From assembly GCA_031281275.1 (NCBI GenBank), contig JAITFP010000025.1, positions 1-43,364 on the forward strand: 43,364 bases of DNA. The letters are read 5' to 3'. Shown piece after piece: positions 16,434 through 24,596 of the stretch. The notes under the pieces were generated by a model, which had not been told where the DNA came from, searched no databases, and saw only the letters and a list, made by a program, of their open reading frames with translations. Numbering within the stretch: the first letter of the stretch is position 1; each line of letters starts with the position of its first letter. This DNA is from Candidatus Fibrimonadaceae bacterium. Lineage in GTDB: Bacteria > Fibrobacterota > Fibrobacteria > Fibrobacterales > Fibrobacteraceae. The translations under genes and the position numbers were made by a program.

Positions 16434-16439
16434 AATATA
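16434..16439 (-). promoter_or_regulatory. -10 element of tRNA-Ser
   Basis: Minus-strand TTTTTCTATATT with TATATT at 16439-16434, 12 nt before the mature tRNA 5' end, the same distance as at tRNA-Gly. Confidence 0.65.
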
Positions 16440-16456
16440 GAAAAATTTGGGGGGGC

Positions 16457-16485
16457 TTGCATTTTTTGCGTAAAATTGTTATATT
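16457..16485 (+). promoter_or_regulatory. Promoter of frr
   Basis: TTGCAT (16457-16462), 17-nt spacer, TATATT (16480-16485). A GGAGG Shine-Dalgarno sequence (16501-16505) precedes the ATG at 16510. Confidence 0.7.
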
Positions 16486-16509
16486 TACATAAATAGTAAT
16501 GGAGGTTTT

Positions 16510-17046
16510 ATGGCAACGGAATTAGAAGCCAAAATGGAAAAGGCGGTTGAGGCCACTCACCGTGAATTTGCCAGACTACGCACTGGGCAAGCCTCTCCGG
16601 CTATTCTAAACGATGTAAAAGTGGATTATTACGGCACTTTAACCCCAATTCCTCAAATTGCCACGGTAAAATGCCCCGAACCGAGAATGCTTTTGGTTAG
16701 CCCCTGGGAAAAACAATTCTTAGACCCTATATGCAAGGCTATTTTGGCTGCAAATTTGGGCTTAAACCCATCAAAAGAAGCGGACAGCGTTAGAATAGCA
16801 ATGCCAATTTTAACCGCCGAGCGCAGGCAAGAACTAGCAAAAATGGCAAAAAAACACGCAGAAGATGGTCGCACCGCCATAAGAAATCTGCGTAGAGAGG
16901 CAAACGATGCCGTTAAAAAGAACAAAGAGCTGCCAGAAGATGAATCTAAAAAGCAAATTGAAAACATTCAAAAAGTCACTGATAAATATATAGGTATAAT
17001 AGATGCGGCTTTGGCAGAGAAAGAAGCTGATATAACGAAGGTTTAA
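16510..17046 (+). CDS. frr: Ribosome recycling factor
   Basis: RRF splits the post-termination ribosome together with EF-G. 178 residues, slightly shorter than the usual 185 because of a short N-terminus. Diagnostic blocks: FARLRTGQASPAIL, VDYYGTLTPIPQIATV, EKQFLDPICKAI, and the C-terminal helix AEDGRTAIRNLRREANDAVKKNKELPEDESKK-type sequence. It has a strong Shine-Dalgarno sequence and a good promoter, and is followed after 3 nt by the leucine-rich-repeat gene. Confidence 0.97.
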   Translation: MATELEAKMEKAVEATHREFARLRTGQASPAILNDVKVDYYGTLTPIPQIATVKCPEPRMLLVSPWEKQFLDPICKAILAANLGLNPSKEADSVRIAMPILTAERRQELAKMAKKHAEDGRTAIRNLRREANDAVKKNKELPEDESKKQIENIQKVTDKYIGIIDAALAEKEADITKV

Positions 17047-17049
17047 GAT

Positions 17050-17859
17050 ATGGACGAAACACAATTGAAAACAGCTGCTTGCATGTATTTGAGCAGGGCG
17101 CAAGAGGCTCTGGAACAGGCTTCAGAAAAAATAAAAGAAGCTTCTGATAGCAAGGATTTGGATTTGTCCGATCTTGAGCTTTTTGATTTACCCCAAGAGC
17201 TTTTTGAACTTGAACATTTGGAAAAACTCAATTTAGACGACAACAGATTAGCTTATGTTCCCGATGAAATAGGCAAGCTGAAAAATTTGCGGCAGTTATC
17301 CATAAGAGGCAACTGCATTATGAACCTGCCAGAGAGCATTGGTTTGCTTGAAAATCTCGAAAAACTCTACCTAGGCTACAACACCATATCCGAACTTCCA
17401 GATTCAATATGCAATTTGCAAAATCTCAAAATGCTAAATCTGGCAAACAATTTATTAACAACCCTACCAAAAAACATAGGCAACTTAAAATCCCTAGTTA
17501 AACTCAGCCTGCACGACAACCTCTTGGAATCCCTGCCAGACTCAATTGGAAATCTGAAAAATCTGAAAAAAATCTTTTTGGATAATAACAATTTAAGCAC
17601 CATTCCCGCAAGCATGGCTAATTTGAACTGTTTAGAAGAACTGGTTTTATCTGGCAATGAATTAAAAAGTTTGCCCTCAGAATTTTCTGGCTTTAGCAAA
17701 CTAAAAGAGCTTATTTTAGATGAAAACAAGTTAGAAACATTGCCAGCAAGCCTAGCAAAATGCGCTTCGCTACGTCTTTTAGCGATAAACGGAAATTTCA
17801 TTGAGAGCATTCCGCAAGAGCTTTTAGGATGCGAGACTTTGACTATTGATGGGAATTAA
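17050..17859 (+). CDS. Leucine-rich-repeat protein
   Basis: 269 residues with no signal peptide. After an N-terminal helical cap (residues 1-45) come about nine leucine-rich repeats of 23 residues of the bacterial LPxSIGNLKNLKxLxLxxN type (for example LPDSIGNLKNLKKIFLDNN), ending near residue 265. Such repeats make a curved scaffold for protein binding; the partner cannot be predicted. It starts 3 nt after the frr stop, so it is co-transcribed with frr, an unusual neighbour. An inverted repeat that could end the transcript follows at 17858-17927. Confidence 0.88.
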   Translation: MDETQLKTAACMYLSRAQEALEQASEKIKEASDSKDLDLSDLELFDLPQELFELEHLEKLNLDDNRLAYVPDEIGKLKNLRQLSIRGNCIMNLPESIGLLENLEKLYLGYNTISELPDSICNLQNLKMLNLANNLLTTLPKNIGNLKSLVKLSLHDNLLESLPDSIGNLKNLKKIFLDNNNLSTIPASMANLNCLEELVLSGNELKSLPSEFSGFSKLKELILDENKLETLPASLAKCASLRLLAINGNFIESIPQELLGCETLTIDGN

Positions 17860-17927
17860 ACACATACAACCTCACATTAATGTATGAGGTTTGCATTTAT
17901 TTTAAACAGACCAGGTTGTATGTGTTT
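17858..17927. repeat. Long inverted repeat after the frr-LRR operon
   Basis: Two perfect 15-nt arms (AAACACATACAACCT at 17858-17872 and its reverse complement at 17913-17927) flank 40 nt, inside which CCTCAC and its near complement (17870-17889) make a smaller hairpin. It starts at the stop codon of the LRR gene and ends 3 nt before the next -10 element. It may act as terminator or as operator for the SGNH operon. Confidence 0.6.
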
Positions 17928-17930
17928 TAC

Positions 17931-17936
17931 TATATT
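17931..17936 (+). promoter_or_regulatory. -10 element of the SGNH-MBOAT operon
   Basis: TTTTACTATATT with TATATT at 17931-17936, 7 nt before the ATG at 17944, again implying a leaderless start. Confidence 0.6.
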
Positions 17937-17943
17937 CCACTTG

Positions 17944-19272
17944 ATGGAACGCCAAGAACATAAGCAAAACTATTTTTTTACTGCACTCTTTACCCTTATC
18001 CTCTCCGTAGGAACATTTTTCGCATTCAAAGCCTTGTTGCCAGAGAGGCTTTTTGCAAAGCAGGTGCATAGTGCTATTCCTGATATAACAGAACTTGAAG
18101 AGGTGGATATTGATACTACTGCTGTTGTTGCTGAGTATGCCCCTTTTGATGGATTGGTGCATTTTTTTCAGAAACTTTTCACGTTGGAGAAAACAAAAAA
18201 GGGTTCTGTGCGAATAGCATATTTTGGTGATTCTATGATAGAAAGCGACCTTATAGTTCAAGATATTCGCAAAGATTACCAAAAAAAATTCGGTGGGCAA
18301 GGAATAGGATTTGTGCCGCTCAGTAGCCTTTCGCCTTTTTTCAACGGATCTATACGGTATGAATATTCTCCCGAATGGAATACATATTGTGATTTATGTT
18401 TGAAAAATTCACCGCCTACATCGCTAGGGATAAGTGGCTATGTTTCCTATGCAAATGCCGGTTCGTCCATTTGGACTAACTACAAGAGAGGTTCATTCTC
18501 TCTTGCCCATCCAAGGCTCTTCTATGGCAAATCAGACAATAGTGAGGCTAAAATTGCCATAACTATTGACAATGAAGTTATAGATTCGGTTCAGTTAAAG
18601 CCTACTGGAATCTTGAACAAACATTCCTTGAACTCATTTCCCCGTGAATTGAAATTTCAATTTGACAACGCAGAGTCCATTCCTTTTTACGGCGTTGATT
18701 TTTCTGGTGGTAGCGGTGTAAATGTAGATAATTTCGCTCTCCGTAGTAATTCAGGGTTGCCGCTTGGGAACCTCAATGCGGCTCTTATGAATGCCTTTCA
18801 GCGTGAATTTAATTACGATCTTATTGTATTGCAATTTGGGGCAAATGTTTTGAATCCAGAAAAAACAGAATACGATTGGTATGCAAACAGAATGATAAAG
18901 GTTGTGGACCATTTAAAAATATGTTTTCCTAATGCAGATATTTTGGTTATCTCACAGGCAGATAAATCTATGAAATACGGAAAGGAAATAAAAACCGATA
19001 CTGCACTTGCTCCGTTGATCAGGGCGCAAGAAAAGTATGCACGTAATACTAACTCGGCTTTTCTCGATTTATTTCAGTTGATGGGTGGGGAAGGATCTAT
19101 GGTTAAGTGGGCAAGCGAGGATCCGCCGCTGGTTCGTTCAGATTATACTCATTTTAACGGAGCAGGCGCAAAAAAAATCGGAGATCTGATTTTTGCAAAA
19201 TTAAACCAAGAATATGAAGATTTCAAAGTAAAAAATAATTTATATGTTGAGAATGGCGAGGAGGAAAAATGA
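17944..19272 (+). CDS. Membrane-anchored SGNH esterase/acyltransferase, type A copy 1
   Basis: 442 residues. I start at ATG 17944, directly after the promoter; an upstream in-frame ATG at 17884 would contain it. Residues 10-30 are a single membrane anchor, so the rest faces the periplasm. SGNH motifs: IAYFGDSMIE (Ser97), VLQFGANVLN (the Gly-x-Asn block) and SDYTHFNGAG (catalytic Asp-x-x-His). Such proteins move or remove acetyl groups on glycans together with an MBOAT partner, as in alginate or peptidoglycan O-acetylation. It heads a five-gene operon with 4-nt overlaps. A paralogue lies at 20600. Confidence 0.82.
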   Translation: MERQEHKQNYFFTALFTLILSVGTFFAFKALLPERLFAKQVHSAIPDITELEEVDIDTTAVVAEYAPFDGLVHFFQKLFTLEKTKKGSVRIAYFGDSMIESDLIVQDIRKDYQKKFGGQGIGFVPLSSLSPFFNGSIRYEYSPEWNTYCDLCLKNSPPTSLGISGYVSYANAGSSIWTNYKRGSFSLAHPRLFYGKSDNSEAKIAITIDNEVIDSVQLKPTGILNKHSLNSFPRELKFQFDNAESIPFYGVDFSGGSGVNVDNFALRSNSGLPLGNLNAALMNAFQREFNYDLIVLQFGANVLNPEKTEYDWYANRMIKVVDHLKICFPNADILVISQADKSMKYGKEIKTDTALAPLIRAQEKYARNTNSAFLDLFQLMGGEGSMVKWASEDPPLVRSDYTHFNGAGAKKIGDLIFAKLNQEYEDFKVKNNLYVENGEEEK

Positions 19273-20603
19273 ATAGAATACTCTTTTGTTTAATGATAGC
19301 TCAGGTACTATATGCTCAAATGCTGAATGCGCCGCTTCTATATCCTTTTTTTGAAAAACTTGCTAGGTTGGAGAATAATAAGGAGGGAAAAATCAACATA
19401 GTTCACGTTGGTGATTCGCATATTCAATCCGAGCCTCTTACAAATGCAATACGCAAGCCATTGCAACAGCAATTTGGAGATGGTGGGCGTGGATTTGTAT
19501 TTCCTTACACTCTTAACAAACAAGTCGGTATGCCTTACAATTTCGCAACAAATGCTGCGTGGCAAACGTGCAGGAATAGCCTGCCTTCTAAATGCGCTCA
19601 GGGTACAGAATTTGGATTGTCAGGTTATGGGTTCAGCACCAAAACGGATCCATTTGTATTTTCGATAGAGGCAAGCGATGAGAAGTATAAATTTAATACA
19701 ATAAAAGTAGTATCTCCAATAAACTCTTTCTATAATATAGCAACGGTTGATATGAATATGAAACCTATTATACATAAGCAAAAACCTAGCATAACTTTGC
19801 ATAGAGTTAAAAGAGGAGAAACTTTGGATCTAATCGCAAAAAAATACAATGTTTTATCAGCGACCATTAAGAAAGAAAATAAAATGAGGTCGAGCAATAT
19901 ATATGTTGGAAGAAATTTGCGCATACCTATAACGGTAACCGAAACCAGTGTAGATACGTCAATATTCCGTTCACTTGAATATAAGTCGCAAGAACCTCTA
20001 ATTTCTGTGTACCATCAAGACAAACCCATTTCTACAATATATCTGCTCCCAGCCAGAAAACAAAGTCTTTACAACCTCAATGGATTAGTTATTGAAAAAG
20101 ATTCTTCTGGTATCATCTATCACAGTATTGGGTCAATAGGGGCTATGGTATCCAATTACAATGAGACTCCCTTATTCTTTAAGCAACTTCCGGTGCTAAC
20201 ACCAGACCTTATTATTGTGTCGTTTGGAACTAATGAATCGTACAGCAGCGTTTCGGCAGAGAGATATATTGAGCAGATTGAACTGTTTGTCAAGAATATC
20301 AGAATGTTCTGCCACAATGTTCCGATTATAATAACTACTCCGCAAATTTCACTGCTGCGCAATAAAAAATTCAACACATATATTTTGGGATATTCCAATG
20401 CTCTGGTACGAAAAGAAGATGTTGCTATATGGGATTTATACTCTTTTTTAAATAGGCTTATGGGACCAGAAAAAGACATTTCAGCAACGAAAATCTCCAA
20501 AGATAATGTACACTATACCTCCGAAGGATATATAAAACAGGGAACTGCGTTAGTCAAGGATCTTCTTAATGAATACGAACATTATAAACGGAGCCGTGAA
20601 TGA
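19269..20603 (+). CDS. Secreted SGNH protein with inserted LysM domain, type B copy 1
   Basis: 444 residues; signal peptide ending LYAQ (about residue 17). SGNH motifs: IVHVGDSHIQ (Ser50), IVSFGTNES, and DNVHYTSEG (Asp-x-x-His). Residues 177-221 are a LysM domain (LHRVKRGETLDLIAKKYNV and IYVGRNLRIP), a fold that binds GlcNAc-containing glycans such as peptidoglycan. The domain sits in the middle of the SGNH fold, between KVVSP and SQEPLISVYH, and is absent from the otherwise similar copy at 21912. The ATG overlaps the upstream stop (ATGA). It probably acts on the cell wall or a wall-linked glycan. Confidence 0.85.
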   Translation: MNRILFCLMIAQVLYAQMLNAPLLYPFFEKLARLENNKEGKINIVHVGDSHIQSEPLTNAIRKPLQQQFGDGGRGFVFPYTLNKQVGMPYNFATNAAWQTCRNSLPSKCAQGTEFGLSGYGFSTKTDPFVFSIEASDEKYKFNTIKVVSPINSFYNIATVDMNMKPIIHKQKPSITLHRVKRGETLDLIAKKYNVLSATIKKENKMRSSNIYVGRNLRIPITVTETSVDTSIFRSLEYKSQEPLISVYHQDKPISTIYLLPARKQSLYNLNGLVIEKDSSGIIYHSIGSIGAMVSNYNETPLFFKQLPVLTPDLIIVSFGTNESYSSVSAERYIEQIELFVKNIRMFCHNVPIIITTPQISLLRNKKFNTYILGYSNALVRKEDVAIWDLYSFLNRLMGPEKDISATKISKDNVHYTSEGYIKQGTALVKDLLNEYEHYKRSRE

Positions 20604-21919
20604 TGACTGATATGAAACGCACAAAAAACTATTTCTTTACCACTTTCCTCACACTCCTCCTCTCCATAGGTGCCTTTCACGCATTCAAAACCCTATTATC
20701 GGAGGAATCCATCGCTATTGATAGCTTCACACTGGCTGAACCAGAAGAAACTGATGTTGAAGAAGATACAACAACAATTGAATTAATTGAATATACTCCT
20801 TTTGATGGATTGGTTCATTTTTTTCACAAACTTTTCACTCTTGAAAAAACAAAAGAAGGCTCTGTGCGAATAGCGTATTTCGGAGATTCAATGATAGAAT
20901 GTGACAAGATAGTTCTGGATGTTCGCAAGGGCTATCAAAAGAAATTCGGTGGGCAAGGGATAGGATTTGTTCCTCTCAGCAGCCTGTCGCGTTTTTTTAG
21001 CGGTTCCATACAGTATGAATATTCTCCCAAATGGGATACATATTGTGATTTTTGTTCAAAAAAATCCTCACCTGAATCGCTAGGGGTAAGTGGCTTTGTT
21101 TCCTTTGCAAATTCCGGTGTTTGGACTTCATACCGAAAGGGTTCTCTTCCTCTTGTAAACCCAACACTTTTCTACGGTCAATCCAGCAAAAGCGATGCTA
21201 AAATGATTATCACCGCCGATAAAGAGAATGTAGATTCAGTTCAGTTAAACCCACTTGAAATTTTGAATAAGCATTCCTTGGCATCACTCCCCAATGAATT
21301 GAAAATTATATTTGACAATGCAGACTCCATTCCCTTTTACGGTATCAATTTTTCTGGCAACAGCGGGGTAAATGTGGACGATTTCGCACTCCGCGGCAAT
21401 TCAGGTTTAACGCTTGGAGAATTCAATGTGGCTCTTATGAATGCTTTTCAAAAAGAATTTGATTATGATCTTATTGTATTGCAGTTTGGGATGAATGTGT
21501 TAAAGCTAAAGCCGGGACCTTATGATTGGTACGAAAGCGGGATGACTGAGGTTGTGAACCATGTAAGAAAATGTTTTCCTGGTGCAGATATTTTGATTGT
21601 CTCGGCAGCAGATAAAGCCACAAAATACGGAACGGAAATGAAAACAGATTATAAGCTTACCAAGTTAATTGATACACAAGAGAGATATGCGCGCAATACT
21701 AGATCTGCGTTTATTAATATGTTTCAAATTATGGGTGGAAATGGTTCTATAATTAAGTGGGTGAACGAAACTCCGCCTCTGGCTTGGTCAGATTATATCC
21801 ACTTCACCGCCCCAGGCTCAAAAAAAATGGGCAATCTCATTTTTGCTAAATTGGATAAGGAATATGAAGATTTCAAAGTAAAAAATAATTTATATGCGGA
21901 GAAAAATGAAAATGAATAG
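20600..21919 (+). CDS. Membrane-anchored SGNH esterase/acyltransferase, type A copy 2
   Basis: 439 residues, a close paralogue of the gene at 17944 along its whole length (FDGLVHFF-KLFTLEKTK, GGQGIGFVPLSSLS, NVDDFALRGNSGL). It has an N-terminal membrane anchor (residues 13-33) and the motifs IAYFGDSMIE, VLQFGMNVLK and SDYIHFTAPG with the catalytic Ser, Asn and Asp/His in place. In the Gly-x-Asn block the middle residue is Met instead of Ala. GGAG lies 7 nt before the ATG, which overlaps the previous stop. The A-B pair was evidently duplicated as a unit. Confidence 0.82.
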   Translation: MMTDMKRTKNYFFTTFLTLLLSIGAFHAFKTLLSEESIAIDSFTLAEPEETDVEEDTTTIELIEYTPFDGLVHFFHKLFTLEKTKEGSVRIAYFGDSMIECDKIVLDVRKGYQKKFGGQGIGFVPLSSLSRFFSGSIQYEYSPKWDTYCDFCSKKSSPESLGVSGFVSFANSGVWTSYRKGSLPLVNPTLFYGQSSKSDAKMIITADKENVDSVQLNPLEILNKHSLASLPNELKIIFDNADSIPFYGINFSGNSGVNVDDFALRGNSGLTLGEFNVALMNAFQKEFDYDLIVLQFGMNVLKLKPGPYDWYESGMTEVVNHVRKCFPGADILIVSAADKATKYGTEMKTDYKLTKLIDTQERYARNTRSAFINMFQIMGGNGSIIKWVNETPPLAWSDYIHFTAPGSKKMGNLIFAKLDKEYEDFKVKNNLYAEKNENE

Positions 21920-23030
21920 CAAAAAAACAATGATACTCTTTTATTTGATAGCAGCTTCTAGCCTATATGCTCAAATATTAAATGTATCACACATATATCC
22001 TCTTTTTGAAAAACTTATTCTTTTGGAAGATAAGAAAAAGGGGAAAGTCAATATAGTCCATATTGGTGATTCGCATATTCAACCCGATTATTTAACAAAT
22101 GCCGTACGCAAGCCACTTCAACAGCAATTTGGAGATGGAGGGCGTGGATTTATATTTCCTTATACTGTGAACAAACAAGTAGCTACCAGACCTTACTATT
22201 TCGCCTCAAATGCCACTTGGCAAATATGCAGGAACAATCAGCCTTATAAATGCGAACCCGGCACAGAATTCGGATTATCTGGCTATGGGTTTAGCACCAA
22301 AGCGGAACAGTTTGTTTTCTCGGTGGAAGCACGCGAAAATAAAGATAAATTTAATACAATAAAAATAGTGTCCCCAACTGCCTCATTATATAGTTTTAAG
22401 AATAAATATCAGTTGCAGGAGCCTTTTGTTTCAGTGTACCATCAGAAGAACCTCATTTCTTCAATATCTTTTCTCCCAACCAAAAAACAGGCTCTTTTCA
22501 GTATCAATGGGTTAGTTGTTGAAAAAGATGCTCCGGGTCTTATTTATCACAATATCGGAGCAGTAGGGTCTATGGCATCCGATTTCAATGCGAATCCCTT
22601 ATTCTTTGAGCAGCTTCCGTTGCTAACACCAGACCTTGTTATCATATCACTTGGAACTAATGAATCGCTCAATGATGTTTCTGTAGAAAAATTTATTGAG
22701 CAATTGGAATTGTTTATCAATAATATAAGAGCGCTCTGCAACAATGTACCTGTTCTGGTAACTACACCACCAATTTCACTGTTGCCCGACAAAAAGTTTA
22801 ATACATATATATTGGAATATTCCAAAACCTTATCTAAAAAAGAGAATATTGCCCTATGGGATTTATACTCTTTTTTAAATGGGCTTATAGGTGAGGAAAA
22901 AGACCTCAGTGCAATAAAAATCACTAGTGATGATGTGCACTATACCCTAGAAGGATATACCAATCAGGGAACTGCGTTTGCTAACGATTTTCTCAACGAA
23001 TACAAAAATTATAAAAGGAGCCGCAAATGA
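21912..23030 (+). CDS. Secreted SGNH protein without LysM, type B copy 2
   Basis: 372 residues from ATG 21912 (ATG 21906 or 21894 are alternatives; GGAG at 21898 favours 21906 or 21912, and 21912 gives the same ATGA overlap as copy 1). Signal peptide ending LYAQ. SGNH motifs IVHIGDSHIQ, IISLGTNES and DDVHYTLEG are intact. It matches the 19269 gene almost throughout (QQQFGDGGRGF-FPYT, FGLSGYGFSTK), but where that gene has about 80 residues holding LysM, this one passes straight from KIVSPTASLY to LQEPFVSVYH. The stop overlaps the MBOAT start by 4 nt. Confidence 0.83.
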   Translation: MNSKKTMILFYLIAASSLYAQILNVSHIYPLFEKLILLEDKKKGKVNIVHIGDSHIQPDYLTNAVRKPLQQQFGDGGRGFIFPYTVNKQVATRPYYFASNATWQICRNNQPYKCEPGTEFGLSGYGFSTKAEQFVFSVEARENKDKFNTIKIVSPTASLYSFKNKYQLQEPFVSVYHQKNLISSISFLPTKKQALFSINGLVVEKDAPGLIYHNIGAVGSMASDFNANPLFFEQLPLLTPDLVIISLGTNESLNDVSVEKFIEQLELFINNIRALCNNVPVLVTTPPISLLPDKKFNTYILEYSKTLSKKENIALWDLYSFLNGLIGEEKDLSAIKITSDDVHYTLEGYTNQGTAFANDFLNEYKNYKRSRK

Positions 23031-24475
23031 TCGATTGGTTTGTGTATGACCCTAAAGCCCCATTGCTGTTTAGCACCAGCCTGTTTATGGGACTATTTCT
23101 CGCTTTTTACTTAATATATATATGTACTTACAATTTCAACCGCTTTCGTACTGTATATGTTTTGCTCTTTTCATTTTTCTTTTACTACAAAGCAGGCGGA
23201 ATGTATTTCATTTTGCTTATTGTAGCTTCTATTCTCAATTATTTTTTGTCCAAATTTTTGCACAAGGAGAAAAAACCAGAAAAAAGAAAAGTTCTCCTCA
23301 CGATTTTGGTCGTGATAAATCTTGGCATTTTGGCTTACTATAAATACACTAACTTTATTATAGGAAATATCAATGCGGTTTTTAACGGAGATATACCGCT
23401 TCAGAATATCATATTGCCCATAGGCATATCCTTTTTCTTATTTCAGGCAATTAGCTATGCCATAGATGTTTACAGAAAACAAATTGAGCCTGCGAGCAAT
23501 TTGCTGGACTTTTCCTTTTACCTCTGCTTTTTTCCGCAGTTGGTAGCAGGTCCAATAGTTCGTGCTAAGGAATTTTTGCCGCAAATGTATAAAAAGCTAA
23601 TTCTCACAAAAGAAGACATGGGCAAAGCTCTATTTCTCATTATGGTTGGGCTTATAAAAAAATCGGTTATCTCGGATTATATTTCGCTTAATTTTGTGGA
23701 CAGAGTATTCGGTGCCCCTAACAGTTACACCGCAATAGAAAACCTGCTTGCAGCTTATGGATATGCTATTCAAATATATTGCGATTTTTCTGGTTATTCC
23801 GATATGGCAATAGGTTTAGCTTTGTTAATGGGATTCAAACTTCCGGTCAATTTTCTTACCCCATACAAATCAAAATCAGTTACCGAGTTTTGGAGGCGGT
23901 GGCATATCTCTCTTTCTTCGTGGCTTCGCGACTATCTGTATATTTCGCTTGGTGGCAACCGCAGGGGGAAGGTTCGCACTTATGTCAATTTATTTTTAAC
24001 AATGTTAATCGGCGGATTGTGGCACGGAGCAGCTTGGAGATTTGTTGTTTGGGGCGGCTTGCACGGCATAGCTCTGGCTATTGAACGCCTAATTAAATCA
24101 CGTATTAAAATACCGCAAAATATATTCACGCACTTTATAGGTTTAATTTTAACTTTCCATTTTGTAACATTTGCTTGGGTATTTTTCCGTGCGCAGGATT
24201 TTAGCACAGCTATGGAACTGATAGGTATGGTAAGCAAGATAGATTTTGAGGCAGAGCATTGGATTTCGGTGGTTGCTGCGTATAAAAATGTTATGATTGT
24301 GCTACTAACCGGATTTATTATGCACTTTTTGCCAGATAGGTTTGTACGGTGGCTGCAAAAGATTTTTACCGATATGCCCATTATTGCAAAAGCCTTGGTC
24401 ATAGGGCTGGTTTTATGGCTGGTGCACGCAACGGCATCTAGCGAGATTCAGCCTTTTATTTATTTTCAGTTTTGA
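23027..24475 (+). CDS. MBOAT O-acyltransferase (AlgI/PatA-like)
   Basis: 482 residues with about eleven membrane helices. MBOAT proteins pass acetyl groups from the cytoplasm through the membrane to periplasmic SGNH partners. The signature is clear: PQLVAGPIVRAKEFLPQ, YCDFSGYSDMAIGLALLMGFKLPVNF-type block, FWRRWHISLSSWLRDYLY (His293) and GGLWHGAAWRF with the catalytic His333. It is the last gene of the operon, after four SGNH genes, and is followed by a terminator hairpin. The system probably O-acetylates peptidoglycan or a surface polysaccharide; the LysM in one partner favours the wall. Confidence 0.93.
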   Translation: MIDWFVYDPKAPLLFSTSLFMGLFLAFYLIYICTYNFNRFRTVYVLLFSFFFYYKAGGMYFILLIVASILNYFLSKFLHKEKKPEKRKVLLTILVVINLGILAYYKYTNFIIGNINAVFNGDIPLQNIILPIGISFFLFQAISYAIDVYRKQIEPASNLLDFSFYLCFFPQLVAGPIVRAKEFLPQMYKKLILTKEDMGKALFLIMVGLIKKSVISDYISLNFVDRVFGAPNSYTAIENLLAAYGYAIQIYCDFSGYSDMAIGLALLMGFKLPVNFLTPYKSKSVTEFWRRWHISLSSWLRDYLYISLGGNRRGKVRTYVNLFLTMLIGGLWHGAAWRFVVWGGLHGIALAIERLIKSRIKIPQNIFTHFIGLILTFHFVTFAWVFFRAQDFSTAMELIGMVSKIDFEAEHWISVVAAYKNVMIVLLTGFIMHFLPDRFVRWLQKIFTDMPIIAKALVIGLVLWLVHATASSEIQPFIYFQF

Positions 24476-24508
24476 ACGTAATAATAGAAAAATCTCATAA
24501 AAATGCAC

Positions 24509-24548
24509 ATTTTTGCAAACTCCTGTTTGCAAAAATCATTTTTTTGAA
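24509..24548 (+). terminator. Rho-independent terminator of the MBOAT operon
   Basis: Perfect 12-nt arms ATTTTTGCAAAC and GTTTGCAAAAAT around TCCT, followed by CATTTTTTTGAA, 33 nt after the MBOAT stop. Confidence 0.75.
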
Positions 24549-24596
24549 TTTTTTTCGGCGTTTTCTCCGTCTAACTATATAGAAGAGGAGAAAAAT

